Assembly: GCA_003990745.1 (NCBI GenBank)
Contig: RBNI01000004.1
Coordinates: forward strand, 1 to 64,000
Reading direction: 5' to 3'
From: Jimgerdemannia flammicorona
Lineage: Eukaryota; Mucoromycota; Endogonomycetes; Endogonales; Endogonaceae
Length of the DNA stretch: 64,000 bases
A program made the position numbers and the translations under genes. Numbering within the stretch: position 1 is the first letter of the stretch; each line of letters begins with the position of its first letter. Under the pieces are notes generated by a model, which searched no databases, was not told the origin of the DNA, and was given only the letters and a program-made list of their open reading frames with translations. Positions 55,857 through 64,000 of this stretch are shown piece after piece.

Positions 55857-56776
55857 TCAATTGCAACACTCACTCTCTTGCTTTAGCTCGACAGAAAAAA
55901 AACGGCGAAAACAGACAGAAAGAGAACAGATACCAACTTTCGACTTGGCGGCTTGCTCCTTGATCTGTCCGACCTTCTCCTTCTTTTTGATCCGCCGCTT
56001 GTTCTTAATTCCATGCATCACCTTTTCCTACGAAGCCGTAGAATGTTGCTGTCGCATGTTAAAAGCAGCGGTCATCCATGGCTGGTCGAGCAAAGCCTCA
56101 AACCTAAACTTGCCAACTTCTCGTCCTTCAACTTTCGCTTCTCGCTCGCTCGCTGTTCCTTCACCTCAACGATTCGATCGACCTTGCTTCGTCGGTCGAG
56201 CTTGCGCGAAATCCGCTTCTCCTCCATCTGTGTAACCTGGTCGATCAGGCTGAGCATCGTGTCCTGTCGATCGTTTTGATGGAGGGATTTCGTCAGCAGG
56301 CCGATGATGAATCGAGTGAACCCAAAGGGATGGGGGGAGGGGGGGGGGAAGGAGGGACATGTTGCTAACCTTATCAGCGAATATCTTGCCCTTTTTCCCC
56401 GCCTTCCTCACTGGTGCAGCTTTCGCAAATGCATTGTCCGTAGGATCGTCCTCGCCAACCGGGGATCCATCTTGGTCGTTCTCGCCGTTCTCTTCTGCCA
56501 CTTGCTCTCCCTCGTCGTCGTTGTGGCGAGCGGCGGCGGCGGCGACGGCGGCCCTCCGCTCCTCATCGGCCGCACGCTTGACCTTTTTGGCGCGACGGCG
56601 TGTGGATTCGGGATAGGATTTCCCGGCGGATGCTGTCGCTGGTTTTGAAGTGGGCTACAGGGTAAAAAGGAAGGAGTGGGGCAGAGAGGGAGGGAGTGAG
56701 ATGGATTGAGTGTGGTCTTGTTATTTCGGACAATGGCAATAAGTACCTCACGTTTTCGTCTCCTTTCGGGAGGCAT
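55857..56776 (-). CDS. LOC1: Loc1-like ribosome assembly/mRNA localisation protein
   Basis: Four exons, all phase 0: 56776-56747, 56654-56370, 56263-56114 and 56027-55857, giving 211 aa (yeast Loc1 is about 204). The protein is highly basic and coiled. It starts MPPERRRKRE, then RRRAKKVKRAADEERR. The conserved GKKGKIFADKDTMLSLIDQV lies in the middle, followed by MEEKRISRKLDRRSK and a Lys-rich end (KNKRRIKKKEK). Loc1 works in the nucleolus in 60S assembly. Introns 1 and 2 are GT-AG. Intron 3 (56028-56113) uses GCAAGT, so it appears to be a GC-AG intron, and no GT donor there keeps the frame. The last about 20 residues (VGICSLSVCF and onward) look unlike the family, so the 3' end may hold one more intron. 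Confidence 0.75.
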
Positions 56777-56963
56777 ATTATTCGTGTTGATCAAAGAAAG
56801 GAAGATTAGCTTCTGCGGCACGTGGCACGTGTGTCACGTACGTCATTTCACCGATACAGACGTACACATAAAATGTGTCATTGTCGCTGTCACCACCCGT
56901 CGCACTTGCCCAATTTCCCCTCCCCCCCTCCCCCCCTCCCCAAAAAAAATAAAAATAAAACAG
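56777..56963. promoter_or_regulatory. Bidirectional promoter LOC1 / UBR1
   Basis: 187 bp separates the two start codons. It contains CACGTG at 56819-56824 and 56826-56831, and CACGTACGTCA directly after. Pyrimidine-rich tracts (ccccctccccccctcccc) lie just before UBR1. Confidence 0.65.
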
Positions 56964-59900
56964 ATGGTAACAACAGACACCCAACAACAACCACCCCCAC
57001 CCGCCGACCTCTACCACTACCTCTCAATAGTCCCCTCCTACTTCGCCTACGACCTCACCGACTCCGCCAAGAAGGACATCCTTCGCAATTGCTACAATGC
57101 ATTCTGGCGCAACGATCAGCAAGTCTTCCGTTTCCTCTTCCCGGATGGATTCGACGAGGCACTGCTCAGCATCGATGCCACAGAGGCGTCCGCGGATGCT
57201 GAACTGGTAGACGCGCTCTCTGGGTCGTCCGCTGTGCAGAATGCTGTGTTGGATAATGACGAGAACCTGCCCGAATATTCCGAGACGCATAGAGGGAAGC
57301 CGTGTGGACACGTGCTGAGGAAGGGTGAAGGAGTTTATCGGTGCAGGTATTTATTGACGCCGTTATTTGTAGAATAGGTTTGCTTATCGTTAGTGTTGCG
57401 GGATATCATTTATCGAGAACTTGGCAAGGCTTCTCCAGGATTGCGTGGAAATTGTTACCATAGTTAACCAAACGTATCTTTTCTGACGCCTTTTTCTTAC
57501 CCAAACCCAGAAACTGCGGCTTAGACGACACTTGTGTTTTTTGTGCGCGCTGCTTCCGCGCGACCAACCATGAAGGCCACGACGTCTCCTTCACGATCAG
57601 CATCGGCGCGGGCTGCTGCGACTGCGGGGACTCAGAAGCATGGCGGGTCCCGGTCCACTGCAAGTACCACACCGCGGATGCGCACTCAAGCCCGGGGCAA
57701 TCCCCCGGGCTTCCCAACCTACCCACAGAGCTGCACTCGTCAATCCGGTCGACGATCGCGACCGTGCTCGACTTCGTCCTCGAAACCTTCGCCGCATCTC
57801 CGTCGACCATCGCACCGCCTGCGAGCCGCCAGGCCGTCGAGCTCGAGGCAAGGCAGACCGCACTGATGACTGACCGGGGGCCGATGTTGGAGGAAGGAAG
57901 AGAGAAGTATGCATGCGTGTTGTGGAATGATGAGAACCATTCATTCGTGCAGGTCATTGAGGTCGTGACAGAGGGGTCGGGGTGTACAGAAAGTGAGGCC
58001 GAGCTGATCGCGAAACAGGTCGATACGCATGTAGGTGATGCGGTATGGGTTGGGGTCGTGCGAGTGGAGAGAGGGAGGTTGGGAGGGGAGGTTGGGAGGG
58101 AAGGAATGAGGGGAACATGATAGTCTCGGTTGGGTGTTATGATAGAGATGTTTAACACTACCGAACGATCTGCATATAAACTACCCCCCGCGTAACCCAG
58201 GGCCGCGAAATTATCGAGATGTCCGACGACATCGACCGACTCTTGAACATCGCCCGCGTGGTCTCGCGTGTAGGTCTAGCCGTGACGGTGCGTTCCGCGC
58301 GAGACACCTTCCGCGAGCACGTGAGCGGGATGCTCCTCCTATGGCTCAAGGAACTGACCTGTGGAAAACTCCGGCTCTTCCCTCACTTTGGCGACGGCGT
58401 GACCGTCCTGCGCGACATTTTATGCGCCGAACTCTGCTCCGAATGGCGGCGCGGCGTCTCGAGCGCCGCCGCGAACCGGGGCCCCCGACATGACGACCCC
58501 GAGGACGAGGAGATGGCATACACGGACGAGGAGACGGCGGGCGACGATGTCGTCATGGAAGAGCGGAGGGAGGAAGAAGAGGCCGCGAGCGAGGGTATCG
58601 TAGAGTTAGATGCCGATGTCGATATTACTGAGGCCGAGTGGGATGTCGTTAGGGGCGCGGAGGAGGACGACACGGAGACCTGGCCTGGGGTTTGGGAGGA
58701 GCGACAGCGGACTTCTGCGTTACAATATGAAGATTTTAGAAAGAAGTTGAGGCTTGATTGGTTGATGCTGGTGGATAGGAGGTTATGGAAGGAGGTTAGG
58801 ATTTGTATGCGAGATATGTTCATCGGAGCGCTGATTATTAAGCAGGAATACAAGAAAATTTTCGGTAGGTCGGGGTCTGTGGTATATGGTGGTGATGATG
58901 GTGATTTAATCGCAAGCAAGGCGTTGTAGTCACAATGTATGTGATAATTTTAGCCTTACAGCTGACGTGCATTTATCCCAAATCTTTATTAGCCATCCGC
59001 TTCGCCCGCAACTACCTCAAGCTTGCTGACTCCTTTCTCTTTAAAGATCGCGAGCCCGAGCATACGGTCTTCCTCCTTTCCGTTCAAGTCTTCACGGTCC
59101 CGAGACTAGCCGCTCTGCTTGTGAACCACTACAACTTTTTCGGCACGCTCTGCTCGAGCCTGCGAAACCTCTTCACTTACGACACCGTCATCCCGTCCAC
59201 CCCACGCTCGCACCTGCGTCGCCCGATCAATGTGGAGGTCGGCGCCGGCTTCAAGAACCGCCGATACTTCCAGCTTTTTCACGACCTCCGCTTTGTCCTC
59301 AGCTCAGAGTCCGTCAAGCAGAGCATCTCACGCCACCCGCGATACCTCGCACAGTATCTCGACTTCGTTGCAGCCTTTCAGGGCATGGACGTCCAGGTCC
59401 GCCAGACGGACCAGCACGTTGAGTACGAGTCGGAGACTTGGGCCAATGCATTCAACGCCACTGTGCAACTTGTCAAGTCATGCCGCCAGTTTGCCGAGTG
59501 TTTCGGCGATAATCCCGCCGTCCTCGGATTTGTCATACGAAGGCTCATGAAGAAGCTGAACGACTGGGCAACGCGCAGGCCCGAAGAGGCCGATGCTCGG
59601 GGTACCGATGCTGAAGGCGGAAGCGAGCATGAGTTCCAATTGGTCGAGACGCCGCATGCCGGGGCGCATCGTATCATCAAGTTCGAGGTTTCGGCACAGC
59701 CCGTGTCATTCCATCATCCTTTGCATTGGCTACTGGCCGAGTTGTTGGAGCATATTGAAGGGTTAGAGGATCAGGTATTGAGGGAGGCGGGATTGGGTAG
59801 TTTTAAGCATATGGCCATGGGGTTCGATGTTACAATCGAGGATATCGATGCGTTGGTGACGAATAATAGGGAGAAGGTGTTGGCCATCCTGGATTACCCG

Positions 59901-62900
59901 TTGAGAGGTAGGTTTGGAGGGGAGGGGAGGGGAGGGAGGGAAGGGCGCTGATTTTGTGTTGAAGGGAAAACGGTGATGTGTGGGTGATTGCATGAATCTT
60001 AACTTTTTATTTTTTATAGCGGTCGTTCTTTTAGCCCAGATGCGAGCAGGTGTGTGGGTTAGGAATGGTTATAGCGCTCGGAGCCAGGTAAGCTTCGTAC
60101 AAACGACATTTATATATTTTGTGAATCGGAATACATCTACTATATCAGTGACTCTAATCGATAAATTATAATCCCGACACCATTTCCAGGCGCATCACTA
60201 CCGCGAAGTTTCTGTTCGCGAATACACTTATGATGCAGATCTCCTCATCCTGCAAACGGGCTTGGTCCTCTTGGACATGGACCTATTCCTACTTACTATC
60301 CTGGACCGGTTCCAGCTGCTGGGATGGTTCAGCGGCAAGACCCACAAGGTATACGACACGGCGCAGACCGTCTACATGATTGAGGAATTGCTGGACGTCC
60401 TGATCGTGTGTGCAAACGAGCGCGCAATCCTCACCGGCGTGACCCTCGAGGACCGCATCAGGCGGGAGATCATCCATGGACTCTGCCTCTCCCCCCTTGC
60501 CTACTCCGAGCTTGCAAAGCGCATCCCAGAACGTCTTTGCGAGAACCCAAAGTACGATCAGCTGCTGTCAGAGCTTGCGAATTTCAGGGCCCCTGAGGGG
60601 TTGCATGATCATGGCGTGTATGAGTTGAAAGAGCAGTACTACGATGACGTCGATCCGTACTTCTTCCATTACACGCGGAATAATCGTGCCGAGGCTGAAC
60701 AGGTGCTCAAGAGTCGGTGGAAGAAGCACGGAGACTCGAGGACGTTTCTGGTACCGAGGCCGTTGCCGATCACGAAGGGCCCGTTCGTGAAGCTGGGTAA
60801 CGTGCTGCACGCCAGGGTGATGATACAGGTAATCACACACGCGCTGTGGAACGTGAAGGGCGACCGCAAGATGAACAACGACCTGATCATCGACGAAGCC
60901 CTCTACCTAATTATGCTCGCCCTAGTCGACGAGAACAACGACTACACCCCTAAGGCTAGCAAAGGCAAGGGCAAGCAGAAGGAAACCTCCGCGTCTCCCG
61001 CCATGCTCGACCTCGCTGAGCAAGCCGACGGCACCCCCGGTTTCGTCCACCACGCCACGTTCGACGACTACGCTGTGGCGGGCGAGCTGGAGCGTGAGCA
61101 CGTCACATTGCTCAAAGTACTGCTGCGCTACCTGGATGACGAGCACTGGAAAGAGATCCACGACAAGCTTGAATGGATTGTCGGCAGAATCTACGAGCTC
61201 GGATCGACTGTCGCTAAGGTCGCTGTGGACGAGTTCCGATGGCGCAAGGCCAACCCTTCGCTCGTGGTCAACCCTGCCGAGCCGGCGGCGGATTCGTCCG
61301 GAATGACGGAAGCCGAGCGGAAGAAACAGCTGGCGAAGGAAAGCAAGGAGAAGATGTTGGCGATGTTTGCGCAGGCGAGGGAGAAGTTCGAGGAGAATAA
61401 TGGCGATCTTGAGGATACGGACGACGACGACGAGGAGGAGTTGTTGATGGAGCGGGAAACAGAGGCAGAGGGTCGCGCCGACGACGGGGTCATGGAGCAA
61501 CTGCTGAAGGAGACTAGGAATATATGGCGATTCCCAACGGGTACATGCATCGTATGCCAGGAAGAGACTGACCAGCGGGAGTTGTACGGCATGCTATGCC
61601 TCGTCCAGCCATCTAGCATGCTCAGGCTGACCCCGCTCAAGGATGGCGGCGTGGAATTTTTGAAGGAGGTCTTGGGGACGCCGGAGACTTTGGATGTCAC
61701 CGTCCCGCTCGCGCATATAACCAAGGGATTCCAGCCTAATTCACATGTGCGCGGGCCGTATATCTCGACGTGTGGACATTTGATGCACGCGCATTGCTTT
61801 GATACGTATGCCAAGTCATTGGAGGCAAGGCAGCAGGCGTATCCGAGTCGAAATCATCCAGAGAATCTCGAGCAGAGGGAGTTCTTGTGCCCGCTGTGCA
61901 AGTCGCTAGGGAACATCATGCTGCCGATCCAGTGGAAAACAAAGATGGAGACCTTCCCGGGAGTGCTGGTCGAATCCGGTGTCGACGACTTCCAAAGGTG
62001 GTTAGAGAGCGGAGTCGATGCGGCGGCTGCGAGGTTGCAGATGGACGCGGGCGCGAGGTCCGATCCTGGCATGCCGGAAAGGAGGAGCAACAGCATACTC
62101 GCCAATGCCGCGGGTGCCTTTTCCCAGTTTGTGCGGAGGCCGTTCGGGTCGGGATCGACGGACCGCCGCGATACCATGCCGGGGAGCCTGGCGAATGCGG
62201 AACCCGAGTACGTCAGGTTCGAGCTGACCAGGCCCGAGGGTTCAGCGGACGAGCAGGATGACACCGCCATCGTGCCGCTCGTGGGTGGGGAGCCGCTGGT
62301 GATCTCGCTGGACGCTCCGAGGACGATGGAAATCTATGACCGGATCACGGAAGTGCTGCGGATGGTGTGCGACCAACTCTGGACGCAGGAGGATCGGACC
62401 CTGCGTGAGACGTCCGCCATCAAGCACGTCGATTTGCTTTGGGAGGCGTTCGGGTACACCATTTCATGCGTCGAGATCGCGCACCGTGGGATGGGGGGTA
62501 CGGGCGAGTTTGGTGAGATTGCCGGCCGCGGGACGTTGGTGGACACGATCCCCGAGGCTACGTTGACGCTCCTCCGCATGCTCTCGGAGACCACCATGAC
62601 GTACTACAGCATCGTGGCCATGGGCACGGGCATGGAGTGGGCGCGCAAGTTACGCCAGTTGACGGTGGAGCGGTTGCGGCAGCTGTTTTACGACAACATG
62701 GCGATGCGGCAGCTGGACATCGGGCCGCAGAACCTGTTTTTTGCTGCTATCCGTAACAGGAAACTCAAACCGTTGCTCAAGGATGATCCGTTCCACGTCC
62801 TTGTCGAATGCTCAATGTACATGGCCCCAACCCTCGGCTTCAAGACTCACCACCTTATGAGGCTCATGTACTTGGCCGAGGTCGTTAAAACCACAATCGC

Positions 62901-64000
62901 CCTCGTCCAGGCCCTGGGCAGCGACATCGACCAAGCAGATCGCAACGTCCTGCAGACAGCGCGTGCCAGCCTATTGCAACAGCAGTACCCGATGGACATG
63001 GAGTCCGTCGAGGCCCTTCACGAGTTTATCGAGTCCGTAGTGCTTGGCCTTAACCTCCCGGTCCATATCGTTGCGCGCTTCCTCGACGTCTCAGGCGACC
63101 AGCTCTTCGCCCGCCTCCTGCGTGCTTACCTCCTCCCCTTCCTACGCAAGTGCACTATCTTCCTCCATGCCAGGTTTGGCGTCACCCCCCAGCCCGGCGC
63201 AGAGGGAGGCATCTCACGCGACGGGAACGAGTTCGACCGTCTCCGCGAGTTTCTGCGCCTGCCTAGCTTCGACGAACTGTTCATCTCATCTTCACATCGG
63301 ACCCCGAACGCCTTCGGCCCCGTTATCGCTGGTTGGTTGCACCACTTGCGTGACCATGCCGCATCCTTAACCGAGGACATCGCCGAACTAGAGTCGGAGT
63401 CTGCGCTATCCACATCCGTCTCACTAGGCCCCGTCAGGATTCCCCTCAATCACCCGGCCATTTTTAGCCTCATCGAGCTCCCACAGCGGCTCGAAACACT
63501 GTTCGAGGAGAGCCTGAGACGCCTATGCCGGAAGTGCGGGCAGGTACCCCATGAACCTGCCATGTGTTTGATGTGCGGGACATTTGTGTGCTACCAGAGT
63601 TTCTGCTGTACCGAGAATGATATGGGCGAGTGTAATCAACATAGAGTCCGGTATGTGTCGCGTTTGTGTCTATGGGCGATAAGGGAATGGAAATAAGTTT
63701 TGAGAGTTTTTGGATTCGACATTGCAATTGACCTATCTTTGTGTGACTCGACCATCCAGCTGTGGCGGCGAAGTCGGCATCTACTTTGTGGTCAAGAAAT
63801 GCATCATTCTGTTGCTTTACAAGGATAGGGGCAGTTTCGTGAATCCACCCTATCTCGATGCCCACGGCGAAGTCGATATCCATTTCAAGTGAGTGATACT
63901 TTCCCATTTCTTGACTTATGCATCCAATCCATATGGCCTCTTTCGCTGACCGTTTTGTCTCGTTTCATTACCATGCTTCACCTTCATTCCAGACGCGGTC
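56964..64000 (+). CDS. UBR1: Ubr1-type N-recognin E3 ubiquitin ligase, 3' end beyond window
   Basis: Exons: 56964-57346, 57511-58030, 58201-58864, 58993-59907, 60020-60087, 60190-63650, 63760-63888, 63993 to beyond 64000. All borders are GT-AG and phases agree, giving about 2,050 codons so far. The UBR box (residues about 114-185: CGHVLRKGEGVYRCR, NCGLDDTCVFCARC, GAGCCDCGD) binds basic N-degrons. An acidic insert lies in exon 3. The RING-H2 near residues 1300-1400 is CIVCQEE...STCGHLMHAHC...CPLC, preceded by an Asp/Glu run. The C-terminal zinc cap has CRKCGQVPHEPAMCLMCGTF. Ubr1 sends N-degron and misfolded cytosolic proteins to the proteasome with Rad6. Only the last part (about 100-150 residues expected) is missing. 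Confidence 0.95.

Noticed and set aside
56282..56300. Another hammerhead-like TCGTCAG near LOC1
   Set aside because: Only part of one core strand matches, with no GAAA strand or pairing stems.

Overview
The window looks like nuclear DNA of a filamentous ascomycete. The visible evidence is short spliceosomal introns, fungal versions of Hel2, Loc1 and Ubr1, a fungal type II tRNA-Leu, and a sharp split between CpG-poor, AT-rich transposon islands and CpG-containing gene space. The heavily decayed, nested LTR elements recall Pezizomycetes (truffle-like) genomes, but I cannot prove the clade from sequence alone.

Region 1 (1-31751) is a nested transposon island. From left to right it holds: the 3' LTR of an element running off the left edge; a decayed hAT transposase gene (hAT-1) split by a poly(A)-tailed retroposon; a minisatellite; a decayed Gln-rich gene; and Gypsy-A (minus strand, 6986-15830, about 1.6 kb LTRs that themselves carry an ORF). 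Next comes Gypsy-G2 (17108-31593), which sits inside the integrase gene of an older Gypsy-G1. G2 in turn carries a 6.6 kb hAT-2 in pol and a second copy of the poly(A) retroposon in its 3' LTR. Target-site duplications give the order G1, then G2, then hAT-2 and the retroposon. Decay is dominated by C-to-T changes that turn Gln and Arg codons into stops.

Region 2 (31752-53040) is gene space. It starts with an LRR/kinase remnant fused directly to the transposon island. Then come a Cox8/COX7C-like frame, a small secreted cysteine-rich protein, tRNA-Leu(CAA), an F-box protein, an F-box/EF-hand protein, a seven-exon short-chain dehydrogenase, the ribosome-collision E3 ligase Hel2 (six exons, minus strand) and EIF1AD (four exons, minus strand). 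A second LRR/kinase remnant lies at 49.8-51.2 kb. At 52235-52291 the minus strand holds an apparently complete hammerhead ribozyme, and a decayed relative lies at 40129-40175. The region ends with a truncated cation-efflux (CDF) gene.

Region 3 (53050-55250) is a second AT-rich decayed island. Region 4 (55857-64000) holds LOC1 (minus) and UBR1 (plus, running off the right edge), divergently transcribed from a 187 bp spacer with two CACGTG boxes. Intact genes therefore centre on protein quality control and ribosome function (Hel2, Ubr1, Loc1, EIF1AD). LRR/kinase and CDF debris lies at the island edges.
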